Positions 43,335 through 52,846 of a stretch of 64,000 nucleotides of DNA are shown one piece after another; positions within the stretch are counted from its first letter, which is position 1, and the number at the start of each line of letters is the position of its first letter. The notes under the pieces were generated by a model. That model searched no databases. It was not told where the DNA came from and was given only the letters and a program-made list of their open reading frames with translations. Source of the stretch: Desulfatibacillum aliphaticivorans DSM 15576 (GTDB taxonomy: Bacteria > Desulfobacterota > Desulfobacteria > Desulfobacterales > Desulfatibacillaceae); assembly GCF_000429905.1 (NCBI RefSeq), contig NZ_KE386982.1, positions 277,134-341,133 on the forward strand, read 5' to 3'. The position numbers were made by a program, and so were the translations under genes.

Positions 43335-46016
43335 ATGAATAACCCTGACGCCATTACGAATCTGACCAAAAGCCTGGAAAAACTCCTAACCCTGGACGAG
43401 CCCCGGGAGTTGGACAATCTCCATGCCAGGGCTGTCGCAATTGACGATTATTTTCGGGCCACCTTTGAAAACAGCTCTGTAGGCCCCCGCATGCGGGTGG
43501 ATAAAAATCCCTACGCCCTCATTGCGCTGGGAGGGTACGGCCGCCGGGAGCAGTGCATCGGCTCCGACGTAGACATCTTATTTTTATTTGAAAAGAAAAT
43601 GCCGGACCAGGCCACGGAGCTGGTCCAGGAAGCCATTTATCCTCTGTGGGACCTGGGCATGGATGTGGGGCACGCCACCCGCACCCTGAAGGAATGCATC
43701 AGCCTGTCCTCCAAGGATTTTGACGTCCTGACGCCCCTGCTGGACGCCCGCTTCATCTGCGGCATGTCGCCTTTGTACACCCGGATGATGGAGATGGTCC
43801 ACGACAAGGTGTTGAAAGGCAAGACCCGGACCGCCTTTTTAAAGTGGCTGGCCTCCACCAAACAGGACCGCCACGACCGCTATGGAGATTCCAGCTATCT
43901 TCTGGAGCCCAACCTGAAGGAAGGGCGGGGGGGCTTGCGGGACTATCACGCCATGTTGTGGATCGGCAGGATCGCCCACGGCGTTCGGGACCCCCGGGAC
44001 CTGGAATACCTGGGCCTTCTGTCCCACGACGAATACGCCACCCTGACCCAGGCCCTGGATTTTATCTGGAAGGTGAGGAACCATCTGCACCACATCGCCA
44101 AGCGCAAGTGCGACCAGCTTTTCTTTGAGTATCAGCCGCTGGTGGCTCAGGCGCTGGGATTCGGCGGCGACCAGGATCTTCAGGGAATCGAGCAGTTTTT
44201 GAAGACCCTGCACCGGGCCATGGAGCAGGTCAAGCAGCGCCACAAGATGTTCATGCTTTCGGCTTTGCCCAGGAGCAGGCCGGGCAGACCTTTCAAGGCC
44301 GTTCGACCCACCAAGACTCCCGGCATTATCGTGGAAAAAGGCGCCATGGTTTTTGAGGACCCCAGCGCCCTGGCCAAGGATCCTGCGCTGCTTATGGAAA
44401 TTTTTGCGGAAAGCGCCCGGGAAAGCCTTCCTTTGAGCCTGGACGCCAACCGCCTTGTGCGGGACTTCGCCCAGGTGGTGGACGACTCCTTCCGGAGCGA
44501 TCCCCGGGTTGTGAAGGCCTTTGAAAAGGTCCTTTCCACGCCCGCGCCTGATTTTAATCCCATGGAGGAGATGTTCGCCACGCGGTTTATCACGGCCTTC
44601 ATTCCCGAGATGGGCGCCATCATGGATCGGATTCAGTACACGCATTACCACGTGTTTCCGGTGGACAAGCACTCCATCAAGGCTCTGCAGATCGTCAAGT
44701 CCTTCGCCTCCCGGGTGGAGGATCGCAGGAACCATGACCTGTACAACGCGCTGTATCAGGAAGTCCCCAACAAAAAGACCCTGCACTGGGCCGTTTTGCT
44801 GCACGACGTTGGCAAGGGCAGCCCGGATGGCGGCCATTCCGGCAGGGGCGCCAGAACCGCCCGTCAGATTTTAAGCCGCATGGGCTACGGCGAGGCCATG
44901 ATCCAGGACGTGGAATTCTTGATCAGGGAGCATCTGCTGCTGGCCAAGACAGCCACCCGCCGCGACCTGCACGACGAAAACACCTCCCTTGCCTGCGCCA
45001 GGAAGGTCAAGGACCCCGACCGCCTGAAAATGCTCTTTCTGCTTACGGTTGCGGACTCCCAGGCCACAGGCCCCAAGGCGTGGAACGACTGGACCTCCGT
45101 GCTTCTTCAAAGTTTGTTCATCAAGACGCACCACATTCTGACCAACGGGGAACTGGCCACGGAAGAAGCCACCCGGATGGTCAAGGACAAGAGGAAGCAA
45201 GTGCTGGCCGCCGCGCCGGAAAGCATGAAGCGGGAATGGTACAACCTGTTTACGCTCATGTCCCCAAGGTATTTGCAGTACACCCAGCCCAAGGAGATAG
45301 TGGATCACATCCGGCTTTACGAAAGATTGCAGGGTGCGGACGCAGTCATAGAAGCCGCTCCCTCCCGGGACGCCAATCTGCGCACCGTCACGGTGTGCGC
45401 CAAGGACCGCCCCGGCTTGTTTTCCAAGATCGCCGGCGTATTGACCCTTAATAATTTGAATATTTTTGACGCGCAGATCTTCACATGGCGCAACCATACG
45501 GCCATGGATATTTTCCAGGTCTCGCCGCCTCTGGATTCCTTGTTTGAAAAACGCACCTGGCAACGGGTGGAGAGGGATCTGGGCAAAGTGCTTTCCGGTG
45601 AAATGGATTTGAGCAAGGCCCTGGAGGACAAACCCGTAGCAAAAAGCGATGACAACAGCGCCAGCGCTTTGCGCCGGGAACGGGTTTCCGTGGACAACGA
45701 CAGCTCCGGGTTTTTCACCATTGTAGAGGTGATCGCCTACGACCAGTTGGGGCTCTTGTACAAGATTACGGATGCACTGTACCGCTGCGGTTTGGATATC
45801 TGGGTCGCAAAGATTGCAACCAAGGCGGATCAGGTGGTGGACGTTTTTTACGTGCGCGACTTTGATGGACAAAAAGTTGATTCTCCGGAAAGCGTGGATG
45901 CCATTAAGCAAACCGTTTTGGAAACGCTGCACGGGGAGCGGAATAACAAGGGCGTTAAGCCCGCAGGCCTGGGCGAGACTGGGGACGAATCCAGTCCATT
46001 GAATCCAATCCATTAA
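43335..46016 (+). CDS. glnD: PII uridylyltransferase/uridylyl-removing enzyme GlnD
   Basis: 893 residues, full length. The nucleotidyltransferase site is GGYGRREQCIGSDVDILFLF, the HD (deuridylylation) domain has VLLHDVGKGSPDGGHSGRG, and two C-terminal ACT domains (VCAKDRPGLFSKIAGVL and VIAYDQLGLLYKITDAL) bind glutamine. It modifies the PII protein according to glutamine level. It lies first in a cluster with its substrate GlnK, the ammonium channel and glutamine synthetase, behind a sigma-54 promoter. Confidence 0.96.
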   Translation: MNNPDAITNLTKSLEKLLTLDEPRELDNLHARAVAIDDYFRATFENSSVGPRMRVDKNPYALIALGGYGRREQCIGSDVDILFLFEKKMPDQATELVQEAIYPLWDLGMDVGHATRTLKECISLSSKDFDVLTPLLDARFICGMSPLYTRMMEMVHDKVLKGKTRTAFLKWLASTKQDRHDRYGDSSYLLEPNLKEGRGGLRDYHAMLWIGRIAHGVRDPRDLEYLGLLSHDEYATLTQALDFIWKVRNHLHHIAKRKCDQLFFEYQPLVAQALGFGGDQDLQGIEQFLKTLHRAMEQVKQRHKMFMLSALPRSRPGRPFKAVRPTKTPGIIVEKGAMVFEDPSALAKDPALLMEIFAESARESLPLSLDANRLVRDFAQVVDDSFRSDPRVVKAFEKVLSTPAPDFNPMEEMFATRFITAFIPEMGAIMDRIQYTHYHVFPVDKHSIKALQIVKSFASRVEDRRNHDLYNALYQEVPNKKTLHWAVLLHDVGKGSPDGGHSGRGARTARQILSRMGYGEAMIQDVEFLIREHLLLAKTATRRDLHDENTSLACARKVKDPDRLKMLFLLTVADSQATGPKAWNDWTSVLLQSLFIKTHHILTNGELATEEATRMVKDKRKQVLAAAPESMKREWYNLFTLMSPRYLQYTQPKEIVDHIRLYERLQGADAVIEAAPSRDANLRTVTVCAKDRPGLFSKIAGVLTLNNLNIFDAQIFTWRNHTAMDIFQVSPPLDSLFEKRTWQRVERDLGKVLSGEMDLSKALEDKPVAKSDDNSASALRRERVSVDNDSSGFFTIVEVIAYDQLGLLYKITDALYRCGLDIWVAKIATKADQVVDVFYVRDFDGQKVDSPESVDAIKQTVLETLHGERNNKGVKPAGLGETGDESSPLNPIH

Positions 46017-46037
46017 TAAATATAAGGAGAGACTTAA

Positions 46038-47255
46038 ATGAATTCCGGCGACATTGCATGGATGTTATGCGCATCCGCCATGGTTCTTTTTATGACGCCA
46101 GGACTGGCGATATTTTACGGAGGCCTGGTCAGGTCCAAGAACGTACTTGGAACTATCATGCACAGCTTTATCATAATGGGCGTGGTTTCCATCATGTGGG
46201 TTCTCTACGGCTACACAATGGCCTTCGGCCCGGACCTGGGGGGCGGACTTTTAGGCGGCGCAAAATACCTGGGGCTCAGCGGCGTGGGCGCGGACATTGG
46301 TCCCTACTCCGACACCATTCCGCACATTTTGTTTTGCGCTTTTCAACTTATGTTCGCCGTAATCACCCCCGCGCTCATCACCGGGGCTTTCGCCGAACGC
46401 ATGAAGTTTTCCGCGTTTTTGGCTTTTACGATCCTGTGGACCACCTTGGTCTACTTCCCGGTTTGCCACTGGGTGTGGGGCGATGGCGGATGGCTGGGCG
46501 CCATGGGCGCTTTGGATTTCGCCGGCGGCACGGTCATTCACATCAATTCGGGCGCCGCAGCTCTGGTTTGCGCCCTGTTCCTTGGCAAACGCAAGGGGTA
46601 CGGCACCGATCAGATGCATCCCCACAATCTGCCCCTGACCATTTTCGGAGCCGGCGTGCTGTGGTTCGGTTGGTTCGGATTCAATGCAGGCAGCGCTCTG
46701 GCGGCCGACGGAACCGCTTCCATGGCCCTGTTCGTGACCCAGGTTGCAGCCGGAACCGGCGCTGTGCTGTGGATCATCGCAGAATGGATTTACCAGGGCA
46801 AACCCACGACGTTGGGCGCGGCTTCCGGAGCCGTGGCCGGTCTGGTCGCCATTACCCCGGCAGCCGGATTTGTCGGCCCGGTCGCCTCTATCATAATTGG
46901 AGGCGTTGCGGGAGTTTTGTGCTACGGCGCTGTTGTTATGAAGGGCAAGCTGGGTTATGACGACGCCCTGGACGTTGTGGGCATCCATGGCGTGGGCGGC
47001 CTGTGGGGCGCTTTGGCCACCGGCCTTTTCGCAGCCGAAGTTTACGGCGGCGTGAACGGCCTTTTTTACGGAAATGCGAACCAATTTGTTATCCAGGGCA
47101 TCGGCGCGGTGGCAGCCATAGCCTACTCCCTCATTTTGACCGCAATCATCCTTAAGGTGTTGGACGCCGTACTGGGACTTCGGGTTGATGATGAAGAAGA
47201 ATACCAAGGCCTGGACGTCTCCCAGCACAGTGAGGTAGGATACCGTATCGTTTAA
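46038..47255 (+). CDS. amtB: Ammonium transporter AmtB
   Basis: 405 residues with about eleven membrane helices. Family markers are FYGGLVRSKNVL, FPVCHWVWGDGGWLG, TVIHINSGAAALVCA (channel His) and GIHGVGGLWGAL (second channel His). It conducts ammonium/ammonia and is blocked by unmodified PII. It starts 21 nt after glnD and is followed by the PII gene, the usual amtB-glnK pairing. Confidence 0.97.
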   Translation: MNSGDIAWMLCASAMVLFMTPGLAIFYGGLVRSKNVLGTIMHSFIIMGVVSIMWVLYGYTMAFGPDLGGGLLGGAKYLGLSGVGADIGPYSDTIPHILFCAFQLMFAVITPALITGAFAERMKFSAFLAFTILWTTLVYFPVCHWVWGDGGWLGAMGALDFAGGTVIHINSGAAALVCALFLGKRKGYGTDQMHPHNLPLTIFGAGVLWFGWFGFNAGSALAADGTASMALFVTQVAAGTGAVLWIIAEWIYQGKPTTLGAASGAVAGLVAITPAAGFVGPVASIIIGGVAGVLCYGAVVMKGKLGYDDALDVVGIHGVGGLWGALATGLFAAEVYGGVNGLFYGNANQFVIQGIGAVAAIAYSLILTAIILKVLDAVLGLRVDDEEEYQGLDVSQHSEVGYRIV

Positions 47256-47306
47256 ACAAGTTGGACGGATATATACAACAGACCGAATTAACCCAAGGAG
47301 GAAAGC

Positions 47307-47645
47307 ATGAAAAAAATCGAGGCCATAATCAAGCCCTTCAAGGTGGATGATATCAAGGAAGCCTTGAATGAGATCGGCATCAAGGGAATGACCCTGACCG
47401 AAGTCAAGGGTTACGGGCGCCAGAAAGGGCATAAGGAAATTTACCGCGGCGCTGAGTACGTGGTGGATTTTATCCCCAAGGTTCGGATTGAAGTGGTGGT
47501 GGAAGACGAGCAGGCCGAACAAGTGGTCGGCACCATTCGCGAAGCCGCCAACACCGGAAAAATCGGCGACGGCAAGATTTTCGTCATTCCCGTGGAAGAC
47601 GTGGTTCGGGTGCGCACCGGTGAAAGAGGCCCCGAAGCCGTATAA
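47307..47645 (+). CDS. glnK: Nitrogen regulatory PII protein (GlnK/GlnB)
   Basis: 112 residues, exact PII length. The T-loop has KEIYRGAEYVVDFIPK, with Tyr51 in RGAEY as the uridylylation site, and the C-terminal signature GKIGDGKIFVIPVEDVVRVRTGE is intact. It senses ATP/ADP and 2-oxoglutarate and controls AmtB and GlnD-dependent outputs. I use glnK because it follows amtB; glnB is not excluded. Confidence 0.95.
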   Translation: MKKIEAIIKPFKVDDIKEALNEIGIKGMTLTEVKGYGRQKGHKEIYRGAEYVVDFIPKVRIEVVVEDEQAEQVVGTIREAANTGKIGDGKIFVIPVEDVVRVRTGERGPEAV

Positions 47646-47759
47646 AGCCCGTGCCGTAAAAAATGCGGCGGCAGGCCAATATAAACAGTTTACATCAGCA
47701 CATGCATATTATACGAAAGCGCGCGGCTTAAGCCGTATAAACAAACAAGGAGGAACACC

Positions 47760-49172
47760 ATGACACCCAAGGAAGTATTAGAGTTTGCAAAAGAACAAGG
47801 CGCAAAGGAAGTTGATATCCGTTTTATGGACTACCCCGGCCTTTGGCAGCATTTCAGCGTACCCCTTTGCGAGCTCTCCGAAGATAGCTTTGAAGAAGGC
47901 TTTGGCTTTGACGGCTCCAGCATCCGCGGCTGGCAGCCCATTAACGCCAGCGACATGCTGGTCGTGCCCGACGCCTCCACCGCTTTGATGGATCCCTTCT
48001 TCGCCAGCCCCACTCTGGTTCTCATTGGCGACATCAAGGACCCCATCACCGGCGAACCTTACTCCAGGGATCCCCGCAACGTGGCCAAGAAAGCCGAAGC
48101 ATACCTGAAGAGCACCGGCATCGGCGACACCGCTTTCATCGGCCCCGAAGCTGAATTCTTCATCTTCGACAACGTGCAGTTTGAATCCGCCGCCAATGTG
48201 AGCTACTACGAAGTGGACTCCGTGGAAGGCATCTGGAACACCGCCCGTCCCGAAGAGCCCAACCTGGGCTACAAGCCCCGCCACAAACAAGGCTACTTTC
48301 CCGTACCGCCCATGGACAAGTTCCAGGACCTGCGCTCCGAGATGATGTTGACCCTGGAGCAGTTGGGCATCGCCGTGGAATGCCAGCATCACGAAGTGGC
48401 CACCGCGGGCCAGGCTGAAATCGACATGCGCTTTGCTCCCTTGCTGAAAATGTCCGACCAGCTCATGTGGTTCAAATACGTCCTGAAAAACGTGGCTTAC
48501 AAGGCCGGACACACCGTGACCTTCATGCCCAAGCCCCTTTACGGCGACAATGGCACCGGCATGCACACCCACGTCAGCATCTGGAAAGACGGCCAGCCCC
48601 TGTTCGCAGGCGACAAGTACGCCGGCGTTTCCGATATCGCCCTGTACGCCATCGGCGGCATCCTGAAGCATTGCAAGGCTCTGTGCGCTTTCACCAACCC
48701 CACCACCAACTCCTACAAGAGACTGGTGCCCGGGTACGAAGCCCCCGTGAACCTGGCTTACTCCAGCCGGAACCGCTCCGCGTCCGTGCGCATCCCCATG
48801 TACTCCTCTTCGCCCAAGGCCAAGAGAATCGAGTTCCGTACGCCCGACCCGTCCTGCAACGGCTACCTGGCCTTCTCCGCCATCCTCATGGCAGTGCTGG
48901 ACGGCATCCAGAACAAGGTCGATCCGGGCCAGCCCCTGGACAAAGACATCTACTCCCTGCCCCCCGAAGAGCTGGCGAACATCCCGTCCGCTCCGGGCTC
49001 CCTGCAGGAAGCTCTGGCAGCCCTCAAGGAAGACCATGACTTCCTGCTGAAAGGCGACGTGTTCACCCAGGACGCCATTGACATGTGGATCGACTACAAG
49101 ACCGAAAACGAAGTCGACGCCGTCAACCTGCGTCCCCATCCGCACGAGTTCATGCTGTACTACGACATTTAA
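47760..49172 (+). CDS. glnA: Glutamine synthetase type I
   Basis: 470 residues. The catalytic signatures are present: GFDGSSIRGW, GPEAEFFIFD, the ATP-site KPLYGDNGTGMHTHVSIW, NPTTNSYKRLVPGYEAP and NRSASVRIP. The adenylylation loop DKDIYSLPPEEL retains the Tyr, so control by adenylyltransferase is possible. The gene ends the nitrogen cluster and is followed by a strong terminator. Its 3' end is duplicated at 54232-54361. Confidence 0.98.
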   Translation: MTPKEVLEFAKEQGAKEVDIRFMDYPGLWQHFSVPLCELSEDSFEEGFGFDGSSIRGWQPINASDMLVVPDASTALMDPFFASPTLVLIGDIKDPITGEPYSRDPRNVAKKAEAYLKSTGIGDTAFIGPEAEFFIFDNVQFESAANVSYYEVDSVEGIWNTARPEEPNLGYKPRHKQGYFPVPPMDKFQDLRSEMMLTLEQLGIAVECQHHEVATAGQAEIDMRFAPLLKMSDQLMWFKYVLKNVAYKAGHTVTFMPKPLYGDNGTGMHTHVSIWKDGQPLFAGDKYAGVSDIALYAIGGILKHCKALCAFTNPTTNSYKRLVPGYEAPVNLAYSSRNRSASVRIPMYSSSPKAKRIEFRTPDPSCNGYLAFSAILMAVLDGIQNKVDPGQPLDKDIYSLPPEELANIPSAPGSLQEALAALKEDHDFLLKGDVFTQDAIDMWIDYKTENEVDAVNLRPHPHEFMLYYDI

Positions 49173-49220
49173 TCCGACTTCGGCATCCAGGGATTTTTCG
49201 GATGTCCTTGCGGCAATAAA

Positions 49221-49257
49221 GACGGGGGAGGCGCCTGACAAAGGGGCCTCCCCCGTC
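49221..49257 (+). terminator. glnA terminator
   Basis: GACGGGGGAGGC and GCCTCCCCCGTC are perfect 12-base arms, followed by CATTTTGATTT. The left arm (but not the right) reappears at 54344-54355. Confidence 0.87.
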
Positions 49258-49402
49258 CATTTTGATTTCGCGGCGTGGGCATGGCTGACGGCTAAAGCGG
49301 GGCGTGCGCGTTGCGGCGGTTTAATTAAAAGTCGTTTTGGGAAGTTTCTCTAAAAACTGCATAATATGAAATGTCATCATTGAATTTTTACGGGCATTGA
49401 TT

Positions 49403-49431
49403 TTGACAAGAATAATGAATGGAGTTAATAT
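49403..49431 (+). promoter_or_regulatory. Sigma-70 promoter of the CheB-CheR-PAS gene
   Basis: TTGACA (49403-49408), 17-bp spacer, TAATAT (49426-49431). Confidence 0.75.
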
Positions 49432-49516
49432 TTAGCAATGGAAACGCGTTGTACGATGTAGCTGGCATAGGGGCTCGTGTATCGAAAAACCAGCGGGTGT
49501 TCTGACAAGGGGGCGT

Positions 49517-52500
49517 ATGGGAAATACCACTGAAAGCAACAGAATGACTTCCCCTACCCATTACGTAGGCATTGGGGCTTCGGCGGGCGGACTGGAGGCC
49601 ATCGATTCCTTTTTTGCCAACATGCGGCCCCAGAACAATCTTGCTTTTATAGTGATCCAGCACCTTTCGCCGGATCATAAAAGCCTGATGGTGGAATTAC
49701 TGTCCAAAAAGACCGAAATGCCTGTGCACCGGGCTGAGGAAGGAATGCGGGTGCAGGCCAACCACGTTTACCTGATCCCTCCCAAAAAAAATCTGACCAT
49801 ATTCCATGGGGAACTGATGTTGACGGACCAGGATTCCTGCCGCGGCATCAACCTGCCAATCGACGTGTTTTTTCGCTCCTTGGCTGATGATGCGGCCGAC
49901 AAGGCCGTGGCTGTGGTCCTTTCCGGCACGGGCAGCGACGGCACCCGGGGGGTGCGGGCCGTGAAGGAGGCCGGGGGGATGGTGATGGTCCAGTCCCCGG
50001 AGAGCGCCAAGTTTGACGGCATGCCGAGGGCGGCCATTTCCACGGGGGTGGCGGATTTTGTGCTGCCGCCGGAGGAAATGCCGGAGCAGCTGCTGGCTTT
50101 CGCCAGCCACTCATCGATCAAACGCACCGCCGCCTCCAATATTTTGCTGGGGGATGAGGACGGCCTGACCAGGATATTTGCGGAATTGCGCGGGAAAACC
50201 AAGGTTGATTTCACCTACTACAAGCCCAGCACCATCACGCGCCGGCTGGAGCGCCGCATGACTGTGAACCAGATTGACGAAATCAGTGATTATGTGCGGT
50301 ATATCCAGACCTATCCCGGGGAGCTTATGACCCTCTACCGGGAGTTGCTTATTGGGGTCACCAGTTTTTTTCGAGATCCTGAAGCTATGGAGTTTTTGCG
50401 CAGCGAATGCTTGCCCGAGTTGCTCATGCGGGTCAAGGATCGTGAAGTCCGCTTTTGGATTGCGGGATGCTCCACCGGGGAAGAAGCCTATACCTTCGCC
50501 ATTTTAGCTAAAGAAGCCATGGAGCGTCAGCGGATAAGCCGCGACATCAAAATTTTTGCCACGGATATAGACCGGGACGCCATCTTGCGGGCCAGCACCG
50601 GGTCCTATCCGGAAAGCATTGCCGCTGACCTGGATCCGGGGGTGCTGGCCAAGTATTTCTACAATAAGGAAGGGGTGTATCAGATCGCCCGGCATATCCG
50701 TGAGATGGTGGTGTTTGCCCAGCACAACTTGGTCAAGGATCCTCCTTTCACCAATATCGACCTGATAAGCTGCCGTAATCTTCTCATTTACTTTCAGCCT
50801 GTTCTGCAGCAAAAAGCCTTGGAAATGTTCAATTTTTCGTTGAATCCCCAAGGGGTGCTCTTTTTGGGAACCAGTGAAAGCATAGGGGATATGGCCGCCT
50901 GCTTTGAAACCGTGCATCAAAAGTATAAGATCTATCGGTCGCAGGGGAAGGCCCTCCCTCCCGGGCAGGGTAAGGGCGTGGGGGATATGGAGGAGAAAAC
51001 CCGCCGGATCCAGCCTTTTTTCGTCCGGGAAAAAGGGCGGCAGCTGGCGCAGCCTGACGACAGCCGTCTTCTGTCGCGTCTGATGGATGTCGCTTCCAAC
51101 GGCTATATGCCCCTATCTGTAATAGTGAACGAACAATTGGAAATCATTCATATCGTAGGAGATCCTTCCCCTTATTTCAAAGTTCCCACCGGCCGGACTG
51201 CGTTTGACATCACCAAAATGGCCTCCAAGGATTTGGCCATTCCATTGGCCACAGGCATTCAAAAGGTATTTCGCACCCGGGATAAAGTCATTTATAACAA
51301 TGTGCTGCTGCATTTTGGACAGGAAGCCCAGACCCTGCGCCTGAATATCCTTCCCCTGCCGGAGCAAAAAGGCGCTGATTCGCTGGCAGCCGTCTTTATT
51401 GAGGAGGTGGACAAAAAGTCTGTTCCGGAGACCCGCGGAGACGGGGAGTATGACCTGGGAAAGGAAACGGAGCAACGTATCCGGGATTTGGAGCAGGAAC
51501 TCCAGTTTGCAAGGGAAAACCTGCAGGCCACCATTGAGGAGTTGGAAACCTCCAACGAGGAGTTGCAAGCCACCAACGAGGAGCTGCTTGCCAGCAATGA
51601 GGAGCTGCAAAGCACTAACGAGGAGTTGCAGTCCACCAATGAGGAGCTTTACACGGTCAATGCCGAATTTCAAAAAAAGATCATGGAGCTGACCGAACTG
51701 CACAACGACGTGGACAACTTGCTCACGTCTTCGGGCATCGGCACCCTGTTGCTGGACGAAGATCTGGAAATTCGGCGGTTTTCGCCGGAAATCAACCGGT
51801 TATTCAATATTATGGAATCGGATGTGGGACGTCCCTTGACCCACCTTTCCCACCGGCTCATGGATTTTGACCCCTTGAAGATCGTCCGCAAGGTGCAGGT
51901 GGATAATAAGCCCCGCCAGTTGGAGGTCAAGTCCGAAGAAGGAAAAGCCTACCTGGCCCGGGTCATCCCTTATACTATCGGGGTGGGCGCTTTTTCCGGC
52001 CTTGTCATGACCTTTGTGGACATCTCCACGTTGACTTCCATGCGGAGACAGCTGAATCAGGCCGAGAAGACCTCCCAAGACATTCAACAATTTATGCCGG
52101 CGGGGCTTTATGTCTACTCCCTGAATGACGCCGGACAACTGATTTTGGAAGAAAGCAATCCGGAAGCGGAAAAGCTCACGGGCGTGTCCGCGGATCAATG
52201 GAAAGGCGAACCCTTTGAGGCCATCTGGCCCCGGGCCGGCGCAATGGATCTTAGCAAGTCACTTCTGGAGGTGATAAAAACAGGACAATCCTATGCCATG
52301 GACGATTTGGTTTATGCCGACGACCGCATCAAGGGGGCCTATTCCATCCAGGCGTTCCGCTTGCCTGAAAACCGGTTGGCAGTCATGTTTCAGGATGTGA
52401 CCGAGCAAAAGAAAATGGAAGCTGATCTGGTAGCCAGTGAGTCCAAATACCGCAAACTTTTTGAAACCATGGCCCAGGGAGTGGTGTATCAGGATAAGGA

Positions 52501-52846
52501 CGGCAACATCATTTCCGCCAACCCTTCCGCAGAACGCATCCTGGGGCTGACTCTGGATCAGATGATTGGCAGGACATCCATGGACCCCAGGTGGCAGGCC
52601 GTCAAGGAGAACGGAGAGCCTCTTGCCGGCCAGGAGCATCCTGCCATGGCGGCCCTGGCCACCGGAAAGCCGGTCACGGGCTATATCATGGGCGTGAACA
52701 ACTCCCAGCACAACCAAACCCGCTGGATCATGGTCAACTCCACTCCCGAATTCCTGGACGGCGAAACCAAGCCCTGCCAGGTTTTTTCCACCTTTGACGA
52801 CGTCACGGACAAGATTAATTTGCAAAGAGGACAGTATGACCGGTAA
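49517..52846 (+). CDS. CheB-CheR-coiled coil-PAS fusion signalling protein
   Basis: 1109 residues. CheB methylesterase domain (~14-200): Ser in GIGASAGG, His in VIQHLSPDH, Asp in SGTGSDGTRG. CheR methyltransferase (~215-480): GVTSFFRDPEAMEFL, IAGCSTGEEAYTFAI, FATDIDRDAI. A helical stretch (~655-720) repeats the unit EELxxxNEEL many times. Two or three PAS domains follow. No receiver precedes CheB and no kinase domain ends the protein. Such fusions occur away from chemotaxis clusters and are thought to act in general signalling; targets are unknown. Its last codons overlap the following PAS-GAF gene by 11 nt. Confidence 0.92.
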   Translation: MGNTTESNRMTSPTHYVGIGASAGGLEAIDSFFANMRPQNNLAFIVIQHLSPDHKSLMVELLSKKTEMPVHRAEEGMRVQANHVYLIPPKKNLTIFHGELMLTDQDSCRGINLPIDVFFRSLADDAADKAVAVVLSGTGSDGTRGVRAVKEAGGMVMVQSPESAKFDGMPRAAISTGVADFVLPPEEMPEQLLAFASHSSIKRTAASNILLGDEDGLTRIFAELRGKTKVDFTYYKPSTITRRLERRMTVNQIDEISDYVRYIQTYPGELMTLYRELLIGVTSFFRDPEAMEFLRSECLPELLMRVKDREVRFWIAGCSTGEEAYTFAILAKEAMERQRISRDIKIFATDIDRDAILRASTGSYPESIAADLDPGVLAKYFYNKEGVYQIARHIREMVVFAQHNLVKDPPFTNIDLISCRNLLIYFQPVLQQKALEMFNFSLNPQGVLFLGTSESIGDMAACFETVHQKYKIYRSQGKALPPGQGKGVGDMEEKTRRIQPFFVREKGRQLAQPDDSRLLSRLMDVASNGYMPLSVIVNEQLEIIHIVGDPSPYFKVPTGRTAFDITKMASKDLAIPLATGIQKVFRTRDKVIYNNVLLHFGQEAQTLRLNILPLPEQKGADSLAAVFIEEVDKKSVPETRGDGEYDLGKETEQRIRDLEQELQFARENLQATIEELETSNEELQATNEELLASNEELQSTNEELQSTNEELYTVNAEFQKKIMELTELHNDVDNLLTSSGIGTLLLDEDLEIRRFSPEINRLFNIMESDVGRPLTHLSHRLMDFDPLKIVRKVQVDNKPRQLEVKSEEGKAYLARVIPYTIGVGAFSGLVMTFVDISTLTSMRRQLNQAEKTSQDIQQFMPAGLYVYSLNDAGQLILEESNPEAEKLTGVSADQWKGEPFEAIWPRAGAMDLSKSLLEVIKTGQSYAMDDLVYADDRIKGAYSIQAFRLPENRLAVMFQDVTEQKKMEADLVASESKYRKLFETMAQGVVYQDKDGNIISANPSAERILGLTLDQMIGRTSMDPRWQAVKENGEPLAGQEHPAMAALATGKPVTGYIMGVNNSQHNQTRWIMVNSTPEFLDGETKPCQVFSTFDDVTDKINLQRGQYDR

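Larger units (their letters stand above)
49173..49516. other. 344-bp intergenic region with terminator and sigma-70 promoter
   Basis: Contains the glnA terminator (49221-49257) and a consensus promoter (49403-49431) for the CheB/CheR gene. Nothing else is evident. Confidence 0.65.
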
